Positions 8,252 through 17,545 of a stretch of DNA of 64,000 nt are shown here, in pieces. The stretch spans positions 1,426,001 through 1,490,000 of the forward strand of contig NZ_CP114904.1 in NCBI RefSeq assembly GCF_027497215.1. The letters run 5' to 3'. The translations under genes and the position numbers were made by a program. The notes under the pieces are model-generated. The model was not told the DNA's origin, did no database searches, and saw only the letters and a list, made by a program, of their open reading frames with translations. The number at the start of each line of letters is the position of its first letter. Within the stretch, counting starts at the first letter, position 1. This DNA comes from Micromonospora sp. WMMD812 (GTDB taxonomy: Bacteria; Actinomycetota; Actinomycetes; Mycobacteriales; Micromonosporaceae).

Positions 8252-9511
8252 TCAGCCGCCGGTGACCGAGGGGTGCGGGGCCGGCGAGCCGCCGGCGACC
8301 GCGCCCGGGTGCGCCGGGTTGGTCGGCGCCGGGCCGAGCCCGGCCGGCACCGGCAGGGCGCTGCCCTTCACGTACTCGTCCCAGCTGACGTTCCAGGCCG
8401 TCCAGCCGTTGCCCTCGGTCAGCGGCACCTCGGTGCCCTTGATGGTCACCAGGTCCCCGACCTGGGTGGTGTTCATCAGCCAGTCCGCGGCCTCGTTGGA
8501 GACGTTGGTGCAGCCGTGTGACACGTTGGTGCTGCCCTGGTCCCCCTCCGACCACGGCGCGGCGTGGATGAACTCACCGCCCCAGGTCAGCCGCTGCGCG
8601 TCCTCGACGTCGACCACGTAGGGGTCGGCAGATCCCCGGGTGTCGAACGTCGTGAACTGATGCTTCTCCATGATCACCATCTTGCCGCTGGACGTCGGGG
8701 TGCTCGGCTTGCCCATGCTGACCGGGATCTTGCGGAGCAGCTTGCCGTCGCGCAGCACCGACATCTGCTTGGTGGCGTTGTCGATCTCCAGGGAGACCTG
8801 CTTGCCGATCTTCGAGGTGGCGGTCCGCTCGTCGTCGCCGACGAGGTCCTTGCCGATCGGCAGCCCGGCCAGTCCGGCCCGGACGCTGATCGAGGTCCCC
8901 GGTTTCCAGAAGTCGGGCGCCCGGTAATAGACCTGACTGCCGTCGCCCACCCACGACCAGGCCCCCGGCTGCGGCGGATTCGTTTTCACGAACAACCGGC
9001 GCTGCACATCCGCCCTGGCCTCTTTCGGAATGGGCGGGTCGAAGGCGACGGTTACTGGCATGGCAGTGCCGTACGTCCGATTGCCGGCGAAATAGAGTGT
9101 GCTGGTGACTGCCGGTTTGGTGGATTTCGGCATGGTGGTGAAGGTCGTCTTGCGGGTGGTGGTCTTGCCCGAGTCGCCGGTCGCGGTCACCTCGGCGGTG
9201 TAGGTCCGCTTCGGCTGCAACGGGGCGCTCGGCACCCAGGACGACCCGTCCTCGCGCGGCTCCGCCTTGACCTCCTTGCCCTTGTCGTCCGTGATCCGCA
9301 CCCCGGTGATCCGACCGCCGGCCACCCGGGTGCCGACCTCGGCGCTGATCGGCACGTCCCGGGCCTGGTCACCGGGTGTCACGGTGAGTTCGGGTGGTGC
9401 GGCCTTCCCGTGCCGTCCCTCGTGATCGCGGTCGTCGGTACAGCCGACCAGGACCAGTGGAGCGGCTGCGACGGTCACCCCCAACAGCGTCAGACGCCGT
9501 CCCAACTTCAT
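8252..9511 (-). CDS. L,D-transpeptidase lipoprotein (Ig-like plus YkuD)
   Basis: 419 residues. The N-terminus is a lipoprotein signal: MKLGRRLTLL, a hydrophobic stretch and LVGC, with the lipidated Cys at about residue 24. Two Ig-like domains follow (about 40-130 and 140-240, the second with DPPIPKEARADVQRRLFV), then the YkuD catalytic domain (about 255-380) with the active-site motif SHGCTNVS; Cys is near residue 334. The enzyme forms 3-3 peptidoglycan cross-links on the outer membrane face and is the target class of carbapenems. A proline-rich tail ends the protein. ATG 9511 has a GGGGG site. Similar to mycobacterial LdtMt2-type proteins. Confidence 0.93.
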   Translation of the reverse strand: MKLGRRLTLLGVTVAAAPLVLVGCTDDRDHEGRHGKAAPPELTVTPGDQARDVPISAEVGTRVAGGRITGVRITDDKGKEVKAEPREDGSSWVPSAPLQPKRTYTAEVTATGDSGKTTTRKTTFTTMPKSTKPAVTSTLYFAGNRTYGTAMPVTVAFDPPIPKEARADVQRRLFVKTNPPQPGAWSWVGDGSQVYYRAPDFWKPGTSISVRAGLAGLPIGKDLVGDDERTATSKIGKQVSLEIDNATKQMSVLRDGKLLRKIPVSMGKPSTPTSSGKMVIMEKHQFTTFDTRGSADPYVVDVEDAQRLTWGGEFIHAAPWSEGDQGSTNVSHGCTNVSNEAADWLMNTTQVGDLVTIKGTEVPLTEGNGWTAWNVSWDEYVKGSALPVPAGLGPAPTNPAHPGAVAGGSPAPHPSVTGG

Positions 9512-10137
9512 GATGCGTCCCCCCGTTTTCCGCTTCCCCTCCGCCACATTCTCTCCAGCCCGATACGTCTCCCCACGCAATTCGCAAATAAAGCCCGCAG
9601 CAATTAACGGGCGCATTTTGCCGAGCTGCGCCGAATAGTGGGCAATGAGCGAGCCGGACGGCATCGGGCGGGCCGACCGGTAGCGCCGGCCGGCGACCCG
9701 GCACGATGCCGTCGTCCGGTCCGCACCGATCTCGGACGGCTCGGTGCCTTTTCGGCCGCCTCGTCACGGACGGGGCCTGGCCCGCGCGCGTCGCCCGCCG
9801 CGGGCCGTCGCGATCACCACGGCCGCCGCACCGCGGAACGTCGGGCCCGACTTTTGTCGGAGCCAGCGAAAGTTCTGCGTTTCACGCCGAACCTTTGCCT
9901 TCGACCGGCGCCAAGGGTAAGTTGACGAGCCAGATAGAAAGTTGCCCATCGGTCGATCCGCTGCCCGACCCCTCGCCAGTGGTGCGCCCCGCCCTGGGCC
10001 CGTGCCGCAGCCGTACGCCGACCATGACCGTCCCGCCGAAGGCCCCGCCTCCGGCCGGTCCGGCGTGCCCGGGTACGGCGGCCGGGTCGACCCGGAACCG
10101 CCGGACCGGCACCATCCGGCAGGGAGGGAACACCACC
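9512..10137. other. 626-bp divergent intergenic region with a stem-loop
   Basis: No gene is supported here. It is AT-richer near 9540-9620 and 9880-9950, consistent with promoters for the flanking divergent genes. One long stem-loop is visible: ACGGCATCG (9658-9666) pairs with CGATGCCGT (9704-9712) around a GC-rich inner hairpin. I could not match it to a known riboswitch. Confidence 0.5.
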
Positions 10138-11091
10138 ATGGACGAGAGCACAGGACGGCCGGAGGCGCCGGAGGCGCTCAGCCGCCGCGGTCTGCTCCGC
10201 GCCGCGACCGTCTCGGCCGCGGCCGTCGGCACTGTCGGGCTGCTGGGCGAGACGTCCGCGTCGGCCTCGGGCGGCACGAGCCACGGCACCGGACGGCGGC
10301 GGGTGCCGCTGGACCGGATCAGCATCCAGCTCTACACCCTGCGCGACCAGCTCGCCGCCGACCTGCCCGGCACCCTTGCCGCGCTCCGGCGGTTCGGATA
10401 CCGGCGGGTCGAGCACGCCGGCTTCGTCGGCCGGACGGCGGCCCAGTTCCGGGCCGCCCTGGACGCGGCCGGCCTGCGGGCCACCTCGGGCCACACCGGG
10501 ATCCCGCAGCCCTTCGACGCCGACACCTGGGAGCGCGCCCTCGCCGACGCCAACACGGTGGGTTGCCGCAAGATCGTGCACCCGTGGTTCGGTCTCGACT
10601 CCACGGGGCAGCCGATCCGCGACCCGCAGGTCTACCGGGCGCTCGCCCGCGATCTCAACCGGGCCGGGCGGCTGGCCGAGCGCGCCGGGCTCGAGTTCGG
10701 CTACCACAACCACCAGCTCGAGTTCGTGCCGCTCAGCGACGGCAGCACCGGGTTCGACGTCCTCACCGGCGAGACCGACCCCCGGCTGGTCCACTTCGAA
10801 CTCGACCTGTTCTGGGCGTGGCGCGGTGCACAGGACCCGGTGGACGTCATCCGGGCGCACCGGGGCCGGATCCGCCAGGTGCACGTCAAGGACATGGACA
10901 CCAACGCCAGCTTCGCCGACCTCGGCGACGGCCTCATCGACTTCGGCCGCATCTTCGCCCACGAGCGCGAGGCCGGCATCGAGGAGTACATCGTGGAGCG
11001 CGACGACGCCGGCACTCCGCCGCGCTCGCCCGCCGACGCGCTGGACACCGCCCGCGTCGGCTTCGACTATCTCGCGTCCATCCGTTACTGA
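10138..11091 (+). CDS. Tat-exported sugar isomerase/epimerase-like TIM barrel
   Basis: 317 residues. A twin-arginine signal (LSRRGLLRAATVSAAAVGTV) is followed by a xylose-isomerase-like AP-endonuclease-2 barrel: ISIQLYTLRDQLAADLPGTL, GYRRVEHAGF, GLEFGYHNHQLEF, VHFELDLFWAWRG, IRQVHVKDMD and a terminal YIVERDDAG. The H-N-H, E-x-D and H-x-K-D positions are the expected metal ligands. The role is probably isomerisation or epimerisation of a sugar outside the cell. ATG 10138 has AGGGAGGGA. The secreted PQQ-type dehydrogenase starts 24 bp later, so the two likely act on one carbohydrate pathway. Confidence 0.87.
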   Translation: MDESTGRPEAPEALSRRGLLRAATVSAAAVGTVGLLGETSASASGGTSHGTGRRRVPLDRISIQLYTLRDQLAADLPGTLAALRRFGYRRVEHAGFVGRTAAQFRAALDAAGLRATSGHTGIPQPFDADTWERALADANTVGCRKIVHPWFGLDSTGQPIRDPQVYRALARDLNRAGRLAERAGLEFGYHNHQLEFVPLSDGSTGFDVLTGETDPRLVHFELDLFWAWRGAQDPVDVIRAHRGRIRQVHVKDMDTNASFADLGDGLIDFGRIFAHEREAGIEEYIVERDDAGTPPRSPADALDTARVGFDYLASIRY

Positions 11092-11114
11092 CCCGAACAC
11101 CCCGGGGGACCGCC

Positions 11115-13220
11115 TTGAAGAAGAGGACCGCACTCCTGTCCGCCCTGGCGCTGGTCGCCGCCGGGCTCGCCGCACCGACCACGTCGGTCGCGGCGGCACC
11201 CGCGCCGACGGCCGCGCCGCCGGACTCCAGCTTCCAGAAGGTGACGCTCAACGACTATCCGGGCGAGCCGATGAGCCTCGCCGTCCTGCCCGACCTGCGG
11301 GTGCTCCACACCTCGCGCACCGGCGAGGTACGCATCCACGACCCGCGGACCGGCCTCAACACGCTCGCCGCGGACGTGCCCGTCTACCAACACGACGAGG
11401 AGGGCCTGCAGGGAATCGCGATCGACCCCGACTTCTCCCGCAACAAGTGGGTCTACCTCTACTACTCACCGCCGATGGACACGCCGGTCGACGACCCGGC
11501 CACGCCGGACGTCAACGAGGGCGACGCGCCGCTGGTCGGCACCGCCGCGGACTGGGAACGGTTCCGTGGCGCGCTGCGGCTGTCCCGGTTCAAGCTGGAC
11601 GGGATGAGGCTCGACCTCACCACCGAGCAGCACATCATCGACGTCCCCGTCGACCGGGGCATCTGCTGCCACGTGGGTGGGCAGATCGAGTTCGACAGCA
11701 AGGGCAACCTCTACCTGTCGACCGGTGACGACACCAACCCGTTCTTCTCCGACGGCTACACCCCGATCGACGAGCGGGCCGACCGCAACCCGGCGTTCGA
11801 CGCCCAGCGCACCTCGGGCAACACCAACGACCTCCGCGGCAAGCTGCTGCGGATCAAGGTGAAGCCCGGTGGTGGCTACACGGTGCCGGCGGGCAACCTG
11901 TTCAAGCCGGGCACGGCGAAGACCCGTCCCGAGATCTACGCGATGGGCCTGCGCAACCCGTTCCGGTTCGCCGTCGACCGCCGCACCGACGACGTCTACC
12001 TGGCCGACTACTCCCCCGACGCCGGGTCGGCGAACCCGAGCCGCGGGCCGGCCGGGCACGGTCGCTGGATGCTCATCGACAAGCCGGCCAACTACGGCTG
12101 GCCGTACTGCGCCACGCCGAGCCTGCCGTACCGCGACTACGACTTCGCCACCGGGACGGCGGGCGCGTACTTCAACTGCCAGCGGCCGGTGAACGACTCG
12201 CCGCACAACACCGGCCAGCGCCGGCTGCCGCCGGTCGAGGCGCCGCAGGTGTGGTACCCGTCCGCCGCGTCCGGCGAGTTCCCCCAGCTCGGCACCGGCG
12301 GCATCGGCCCGATGGGTGGTCCGGCGTACGACTACGACGGCCGCAGCACGTCCCGGACCAGGTGGCCCGCCTACTACGACGGTGTGCCGCTGTTCTACGA
12401 GTGGACCCGGGACTACATCAAGGAGTTCCGCCTGGACGACCGCGGCGAGGTGCGCGACATCCGGCCGGTGGTGCCGTCGCTGGTGGTGGACAACCCGATG
12501 GACCTGGAGTTCGGCCCGGACGGCGCGCTCTACGTGCTGGAGTACGGCGACGGGTACTTCGCCGAGAACCCGGACGCGCAGCTGTCTCGGATCGACTTCG
12601 TCCGGGGCAACCGGACGCCGATCCCGGCGATCAGCGCCGACCCGACCGCCGGGCAGGCGCCGCTGACCGTCCGCTTCTCCAGCGCGGGAACGGTCGACCC
12701 GGACGGTGACCGGTTGCGCTACGCCTGGGACTTCAACGCCGACGGCTCGGTCGACTCGACGGCGGCGAACCCGACGTGGACGTACCAGGCGAACGGCTCG
12801 TACAACCCGACGGTGAGGGTCACCGACAGCACCGGCCGGTCGGCCTCGGCCACCCTGCCGCTGCTGGTCGGGCCGCGGGCCCCGACCATCGAGTTCGTCA
12901 CCCCGGTGGCCGGGCAGCCGTTCGAGTTCGGCCAGACCGTGCCGTTCGAGGTACGCGTCGTCGACGACCTGCCGGTGGACTGCTCGCGGGTCACGGTGAC
13001 GTACATCCTCGGCCACGACGACCACGGGCACCCGCTGTCGACGGCCTCCGGGTGCAGCGGCAGCATCGCCACGTTCGTGGACGGCGGCCACGGCGGCGCC
13101 GACAACCTGACCGGTGTCTTCGTCGCGGAGTACACCGACGCGCCGACCGAGCCGGGCGTCCCGCCGCAGACGGCCACGGCCACGGTGGTGCTGGAGCCGG
13201 GCGGCACGACGGCCCGCTGA
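11115..13220 (+). CDS. secreted PQQ-type sugar dehydrogenase with PKD domain
   Basis: 701 residues from a TTG start with GGGGGAC about 6 bp upstream. A Sec signal peptide (LKKRTALLSALALVAAGLAAP, about 1-33) leads to a soluble glucose-dehydrogenase-like six-bladed propeller (about 45-480): DEEGLQGIAIDPDF, CCHVGGQIEFDSKGNLYLSTGDD, NDLRGKLLRIKV, YAMGLRNPFRFAVD, NPMDLEFGPDGALYVLEYGDGYF. A PKD domain (about 500-580; DPDGDRLRYAWDFNADGS) and a further beta domain follow. It is probably a PQQ- or heme-linked oxidation of extracellular sugar. The PKD part may bind polysaccharide. Coupled to the TIM-barrel gene. Confidence 0.88.
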   Translation: MKKRTALLSALALVAAGLAAPTTSVAAAPAPTAAPPDSSFQKVTLNDYPGEPMSLAVLPDLRVLHTSRTGEVRIHDPRTGLNTLAADVPVYQHDEEGLQGIAIDPDFSRNKWVYLYYSPPMDTPVDDPATPDVNEGDAPLVGTAADWERFRGALRLSRFKLDGMRLDLTTEQHIIDVPVDRGICCHVGGQIEFDSKGNLYLSTGDDTNPFFSDGYTPIDERADRNPAFDAQRTSGNTNDLRGKLLRIKVKPGGGYTVPAGNLFKPGTAKTRPEIYAMGLRNPFRFAVDRRTDDVYLADYSPDAGSANPSRGPAGHGRWMLIDKPANYGWPYCATPSLPYRDYDFATGTAGAYFNCQRPVNDSPHNTGQRRLPPVEAPQVWYPSAASGEFPQLGTGGIGPMGGPAYDYDGRSTSRTRWPAYYDGVPLFYEWTRDYIKEFRLDDRGEVRDIRPVVPSLVVDNPMDLEFGPDGALYVLEYGDGYFAENPDAQLSRIDFVRGNRTPIPAISADPTAGQAPLTVRFSSAGTVDPDGDRLRYAWDFNADGSVDSTAANPTWTYQANGSYNPTVRVTDSTGRSASATLPLLVGPRAPTIEFVTPVAGQPFEFGQTVPFEVRVVDDLPVDCSRVTVTYILGHDDHGHPLSTASGCSGSIATFVDGGHGGADNLTGVFVAEYTDAPTEPGVPPQTATATVVLEPGGTTAR

Positions 13221-13226
13221 TCGCCT

Positions 13227-13260
13227 CCGGCGGCGGCCCGGTGTTCCGGGCCGCCGCCGG
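13227..13260 (+). terminator. terminator hairpin after the sugar dehydrogenase
   Basis: A perfect 15-bp stem (CCGGCGGCGGCCCGG) with a TGTT loop starts 6 bp after the stop. It sits between two convergent genes and could serve both. Confidence 0.8.
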
Positions 13261-13392
13261 TCCGCGTCCGGCCCCCGGCGGGGCGTCCGCCGACGTCGCT
13301 GCCGTCAGTGCCATTCCTTCTCACCGTGGTTGCGGTGCCGGGCCCGACGGCACGTGCGGTGCCGGACCCGGCGCGCCTGGTGTGCGGCGCGG

Positions 13393-14748
13393 TCAGACGG
13401 CGGCGATCAGCAGCGCGGGCTGCTCCACGCAGTCGGCGACGTGCCGCAGGAAGCCGCCGGCCACCCCGCCGTCGCAGACCCGGTGGTCGAAGGTGAGGCT
13501 GAGCTGGGTGACCTTACGCACCGCGAGCTGCCCGTCGACCACCCACGGCTTGTCCACGATCCGGCCGACCCCGAGCAGCGCCGCCTCCGGGTGGTTGATG
13601 ATCGGCGTGGACCCGTCGACGCCGAACACCCCGTAGTTGTTCAGGGTGAAGGTGCCTCCGGTGAGCCGGGCCGGTGCGAGCGTGCCGGCCCGCGCCGCCG
13701 CAGTCGTCTCGCCCAGTTCGGCGGCGAGCTCCGTGGTGGTGAGCCGCTGCGCGTCGCGGACCACCGGGACGACCAGGCCCCGGTCGGTCTGGGCGGCGAT
13801 GCCCAGGTGCACACCGGCGGACTGGATGATCCGCTGTCCCTCGGTGTCCACCCGCGCGTTGAGCTGGGGATAGCGGCGCAGCGCGGACAGGCAGATCCGG
13901 GCGAGCAGGGCCAGGATGCTGACCGGCTGTTCCGGGCGGGCGGCGTTGATCGCGGCACGGGTCTCCAGCAGGCCGGTGGCGTCCACGTCGACCCAGATGG
14001 TGACCTCGGGGATCTCCCTTCGGCTGCGGGAGAGCTTGTCGGCGATCGCCTTGCGGATGCCGGTCAGCGGGATGACCAGGTCGTCGTCGGCGGTCGGGGC
14101 GGGCGCCGGCCGGTCCGGCACCGCGCTCAAGCGGCCCGGGGTGGCGCCGGCGACGGCCGCCTCCACGTCCGCGCGGCGGACCACGCCGCCGGGACCGCTG
14201 CCGGCGACGCTGCCCAGGTCGAGCCCGTGCTCCCGGGCCAGCCGGCGGACGATCGGCGAGATGACCAGCGGGGCCGTGCCGTTGCGGTCCGCCGGGGCGG
14301 CGGTCGACGCGGTGGCGGTGGCCGGCCGGTGCCCGCCCGCGGCCGGCTCGGGGGCGACCGCGAGGCGGGAGCGGCGGCGGCGCCGTCCCGCGCCGTGCCC
14401 GGTGCCGTAGCCGATCAGGACGTTGCCGGAGCCGGCCCGCTCCTCCTCACGGTAGGTGGCGTGCCCGGTGGGCTCCGGGGCGCCACCGCCGGCCGGCTCC
14501 GCGCCGTCCAGCGCGGCGATGGTGATCAGCGGCTGGCCGACGGGGCGAACCTCGCCGGCCGCGCCGTGCAGCGCCACGACCCGGCCGGCGTACGGGCAGG
14601 GCACGTCCACGACGGCCTTGGCGGTCTCCACCTCGACCACGCTCTGGTCCACGGTCACCGTGTCGCCGACGGCGACCCGCCACTCGACGATCTCCGCCTC
14701 GGTCAGCCCTTCGCCGAGGTCGGGCAGGAGGAAGACGCGCTCGGTCAT
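13393..14748 (-). CDS. bkdC: branched-chain 2-oxoacid dehydrogenase E2 (lipoyl acyltransferase)
   Basis: 451 residues. An N-terminal lipoyl domain (about 1-80) carries the lipoylation lysine in VETAKAVVDV. A peripheral-subunit-binding domain follows (about 185-225: ISPIVRRLAREHGLDLGSVAGSGPGG, read in pieces). The catalytic acyltransferase domain ends with the FDHRVCDGG active-site motif (H-x-x-x-D-G). It transfers branched acyl groups to CoA in valine, leucine and isoleucine catabolism, feeding branched fatty-acid synthesis. ATG 14748 overlaps the E1-beta stop (ATGA), and it is last in the three-gene operon. Substrate is assigned from gene arrangement; a pyruvate enzyme is the alternative. 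Confidence 0.87.
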   Translation of the reverse strand: MTERVFLLPDLGEGLTEAEIVEWRVAVGDTVTVDQSVVEVETAKAVVDVPCPYAGRVVALHGAAGEVRPVGQPLITIAALDGAEPAGGGAPEPTGHATYREEERAGSGNVLIGYGTGHGAGRRRRRSRLAVAPEPAAGGHRPATATASTAAPADRNGTAPLVISPIVRRLAREHGLDLGSVAGSGPGGVVRRADVEAAVAGATPGRLSAVPDRPAPAPTADDDLVIPLTGIRKAIADKLSRSRREIPEVTIWVDVDATGLLETRAAINAARPEQPVSILALLARICLSALRRYPQLNARVDTEGQRIIQSAGVHLGIAAQTDRGLVVPVVRDAQRLTTTELAAELGETTAAARAGTLAPARLTGGTFTLNNYGVFGVDGSTPIINHPEAALLGVGRIVDKPWVVDGQLAVRKVTQLSLTFDHRVCDGGVAGGFLRHVADCVEQPALLIAAV

Positions 14749-15764
14749 GCCGCGCTGCCCTGGGTCGTGGGGAGCCAGCGGGGGTCGGGCCGGTCGTCCC
14801 ACTGGAGCCGGGCGACCGCGTCGAGCACCCGGTCCACCCCGGGCAGGTGGGTGTGCTCCAGCATCGGCGCCGGGTACGGGATGTCCAGCCCGGCGACGCG
14901 CAGCACCGGGGCGTGCAGGGCGTGGAAGCAGCGCTCCTGCACCCGGGCGGCGATCTCGGCGCCGACCCCGGCGAAGCCCTGGGCTTCCTGGATCACCACG
15001 CACCGGCCGGTGCGGCGTACCGAGGCGGTGATCGTCGCGTCGTCGAACGGCACGATGGTGCGGACGTCCACCACCTCGAGGTCCCAGCCCTCGTCGCGGG
15101 CGGCCTCGGCGGCCTCCAGCGCCACCGGCACCGCGGGCCCGTACGCGACCAGGGTGGCGTCCCGGCCCGGCCGGCGGACGACGGCCCGGCCGAACGGCTC
15201 GGTGCGCGCCGGCAGCGCGGCGTCGGCGCTGGAGAAGTAGAGCTTCTTCGGCTCCATGAAGACCACCGGGTCCGGGTCGGCGATCGCCTCGCGCAGCAGC
15301 GAGTACGCGTCGTCGACGGTGGCCGGGGTGACCACCTTGAGGCCCGGGGTGTGCGCGTAGTACGCCTCGCTGGAGTCGCAGTGGTGCTCGACGCCGCCGA
15401 TCCCGCCGGCGTACGGCACCCGGATCACGATCGGCACGCTGAGCGCGCCGCGGGTGCGGTTGCGCAGCTTCGCCACGTGCGAGGCGATCTGCTCGAACGC
15501 CGGGTACGCGAACGCGTCGAACTGCATCTCGACCACCGGCCGCAGCCCGGACATGGCCAGGCCGACCGCGAAGCCGACGATGCCGGCCTCGGCGAGGGGG
15601 GTGTCGAAGCAGCGCTTGTCGCCGAAGCGGGCCTGGAGGCCGTCGGTGATGCGGAAGACGCCGCCGAGCGCGCCGACGTCCTCGCCGAAGACGACCACCC
15701 GCTCGTCGTCGGTCATCGCGTCGGCGAGCGCTGCGTTGAGCGCCTTCGCCATGGTGGTGGCCAT
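14745..15764 (-). CDS. bkdB: 2-oxoacid dehydrogenase E1 beta subunit
   Basis: 339 residues, full length for E1-beta. Motifs: ERVVVFGEDVGALGGVFR, FDTPLAEAGIVGFAVGLAM, EMQFDAFAYPAFEQI, RVPYAGGIGGVEHHCDS, and the C-terminal transketolase domain with VVDVRTIVPFDDATI. It forms the alpha2-beta2 thiamin-diphosphate decarboxylase with the product of the overlapping upstream gene (TGATG overlap at 15764). The H-H-C-D-S segment follows the branched-chain rather than the pyruvate pattern, but this is a weak distinction. Confidence 0.88.
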   Translation of the reverse strand: MATTMAKALNAALADAMTDDERVVVFGEDVGALGGVFRITDGLQARFGDKRCFDTPLAEAGIVGFAVGLAMSGLRPVVEMQFDAFAYPAFEQIASHVAKLRNRTRGALSVPIVIRVPYAGGIGGVEHHCDSSEAYYAHTPGLKVVTPATVDDAYSLLREAIADPDPVVFMEPKKLYFSSADAALPARTEPFGRAVVRRPGRDATLVAYGPAVPVALEAAEAARDEGWDLEVVDVRTIVPFDDATITASVRRTGRCVVIQEAQGFAGVGAEIAARVQERCFHALHAPVLRVAGLDIPYPAPMLEHTHLPGVDRVLDAVARLQWDDRPDPRWLPTTQGSAA

Positions 15765-16927
15765 CAGGCGTCCCCCTCCTGCTCGGTCGCGGCCAGCTCG
15801 GCGCGGACCTGCTCCCGCTGCTCGATCAGCTGCGGCGTCGGCTCGGCGTAGACGTGGTCGAAGAGGCTCAGCGGGTCGACGGTGGGCTGGGCGTTCATCC
15901 GCTCGCGCAACGCGGCGGCGTACGCCTCGGCCTCCGCGGCGATAGCGGCGACCGCGTCGTCGTCCAGCTCGCCGCGGTCGCGCAGGTACGTCTCCAGCCG
16001 GCTGACCGGGTCGCGGTCCCGCCAGGAGTCGACCTCGGCGCCGTCGCGGTAGCGGGTCTGGTCGTCGGCGTTGGTGTGCGGCTCCATCCGGTAGGTGTGC
16101 GCCTCGACCAGGAACGGCCCGTTGCCGGCCCGGGCGTGCTCCACCGCGCGGGTGAGCACGGCGAGCACGGCGACCGGGTCGTTGCCGTCGACCTGCTCGC
16201 TGGGCACGCCGTAGCCGACGCCCTTGTACGCCAGCGACGGCGCGGCGGTCTGCCGGGACAGCGGGACGCTGATGGCGTACCGGTTGTTCTGCACGAAGTA
16301 CACGACCGGGGCCTTGAACACCGCGGCGAAGTTGATCCCCTCGTGGAAGTCGCCCTCGCTGGTCGCGCCGTCGCCGATGAAGGCCAGCGCCACGGTGTCC
16401 CGCCCCTGGTACGCCTCGCCGTAGGCCAGGCCGGCGGCGTGCACGCACTGGGTGGCGAGGGGGGTGCACTGCGGCGCGGTGTGCCGCGCGGCGGGGTCGT
16501 ACCCGCAGTGCCAGTCGCCGCGCAGCAGGGTCAGCACCTCGACCGGGTCGATGCCCCGGGACACCAGCGCCATCGACTCGCGGTAGGTCGGGAAGACCCA
16601 GTCGGTGTCCCGCACGGCCAGCATGGCGCCGACCTGGCAGGCCTCCTGGCCGCGGGAGGACGGGTAGACCGCCAGCCGGCCCTGCTTGGTCAGGGCGGTG
16701 GCCTGGGCGTCGAACCGGCGGCCGACGACCATCCGGCGGTACATCTCGCGCAGGGCGTCGGCGGGGGGCTCCGGATAGTCGGCGCGCGCGGGCAGCGGCG
16801 TGCCGGCGGGGTCGAGCAGACGCACCGGCTCGGCGTCCGGCAGCAGCGGACGCGCCGGGTCGGGCGGGGTGGCCGGCCGGCGGGTGCGCGGGGATGCCCT
16901 GCGGACCGCCTGGGGTGTGGTCGTCAC
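15764..16927 (-). CDS. bkdA: 2-oxoacid dehydrogenase E1 alpha subunit
   Basis: 387 residues. The thiamin-diphosphate motif is intact: GDGATSEGDFHEGINFAAVF, ending with the metal-binding N in VYFVQNNRYAIS. Other family features are SRGQEACQVGAMLAV, FPTYRESMALVSRGI and the phosphorylation-loop region PHTNADDQTRYRD. It decarboxylates branched 2-oxoacids. The first 45 residues are Pro/Arg rich and unconserved. It is the first gene of the E1a-E1b-E2 operon, whose promoter faces the divergent Lrp regulator at 17034 across 106 bp. Confidence 0.9.
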   Translation of the reverse strand: MTTTPQAVRRASPRTRRPATPPDPARPLLPDAEPVRLLDPAGTPLPARADYPEPPADALREMYRRMVVGRRFDAQATALTKQGRLAVYPSSRGQEACQVGAMLAVRDTDWVFPTYRESMALVSRGIDPVEVLTLLRGDWHCGYDPAARHTAPQCTPLATQCVHAAGLAYGEAYQGRDTVALAFIGDGATSEGDFHEGINFAAVFKAPVVYFVQNNRYAISVPLSRQTAAPSLAYKGVGYGVPSEQVDGNDPVAVLAVLTRAVEHARAGNGPFLVEAHTYRMEPHTNADDQTRYRDGAEVDSWRDRDPVSRLETYLRDRGELDDDAVAAIAAEAEAYAAALRERMNAQPTVDPLSLFDHVYAEPTPQLIEQREQVRAELAATEQEGDA

Positions 16928-16979
16928 GGCGGGGACCTCCTGGACGTGTGGTGGCCCTATGCTCCTGCCTGTCGGATGT

Positions 16980-17001
16980 TTTGCTCAAGATCCACAGCAA
17001 A
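16980..17001. promoter_or_regulatory. Lrp-type inverted repeat between bkdA and its regulator
   Basis: TTTGCT (16980-16985) and AGCAAA (16996-17001) form an exact inverted repeat with a 10-nt spacer. It sits in the 106-bp divergent promoter region, the natural place for autoregulation and control of the bkd operon by the adjacent Lrp protein. Assignment is by position. Confidence 0.5.
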
Positions 17002-17033
17002 CGTGGGACGGATGGCACGCGGAAGGGGCGTCG

Positions 17034-17540
17034 GTGAGTCAGGAGACCGGGTCGGAAGCGGTGCCGGCCGCGGCGGCGGGACGATCGGCCCGCCCGCTGG
17101 ACGAGGTGGACCGTCGGATCCTGGATGAGCTGGTCCGGGACGGACGCACCTCGGTGCGCACCCTCGCCGAACGGATCCACATCTCCCGCACGAACGCGTA
17201 CGCGCGGGTGGAGCGGCTGCTGCGCGACGGCGTGATCACCGGCTTCCGGGCCCAGGTGGCGCCGGAGGCGGCCGGGTTGGGCACGTCGGCGTACATCGCG
17301 TTGACGATCGAGCAGAACACGTGGCGGGAGGTCTCCGCGGAGCTGGCCCAGGTGCGCTACATCGAGCACGCCGCGTTACTCGGCGGCGACCACGACGTGC
17401 TGGCGCTGGTCCGCGCGCCGGACAACGCGGCGCTGCGGGACGTGGTGCTGGGCCGGATCCAGAGCATCCCGGGTGTGCTCTCCACCCGCACCTGGCTGGT
17501 CTTCGAGGAGTTCGACGGGGCGAGCAGCCCCTGGGCGTGA
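17034..17540 (+). CDS. Lrp/AsnC family regulator of the bkd operon
   Basis: 168 residues from GTG 17034 (GGAAGGGG site). An N-terminal winged helix (about 22-70: LDEVDRRILDELVRDGRTSVRTLAERIHISRTNAYARVERL, in pieces) precedes the RAM/AsnC effector domain (about 85-155: AYIALTIEQNTWREV, HDVLALVRAPDNAALRDVVL). Family members sense amino acids or 2-oxoacids and often control divergent catabolic operons, as BkdR does for branched-chain oxoacid dehydrogenase. The divergent position here supports that role. Confidence 0.85.
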   Translation: MSQETGSEAVPAAAAGRSARPLDEVDRRILDELVRDGRTSVRTLAERIHISRTNAYARVERLLRDGVITGFRAQVAPEAAGLGTSAYIALTIEQNTWREVSAELAQVRYIEHAALLGGDHDVLALVRAPDNAALRDVVLGRIQSIPGVLSTRTWLVFEEFDGASSPWA

Positions 17541-17545
17541 GGAAG

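Noticed and set aside
9512..10137. ydaO-type c-di-AMP riboswitch before the L,D-transpeptidase gene
   Set aside because: A stem-loop exists at 9658-9712, but none of the conserved ydaO core segments could be recognised.
13393..17540. Pyruvate dehydrogenase complex instead of a branched-chain enzyme
   Set aside because: The separate E1a/E1b genes with a divergent Lrp regulator fit the branched-chain type better, though pyruvate cannot be excluded by sequence alone.
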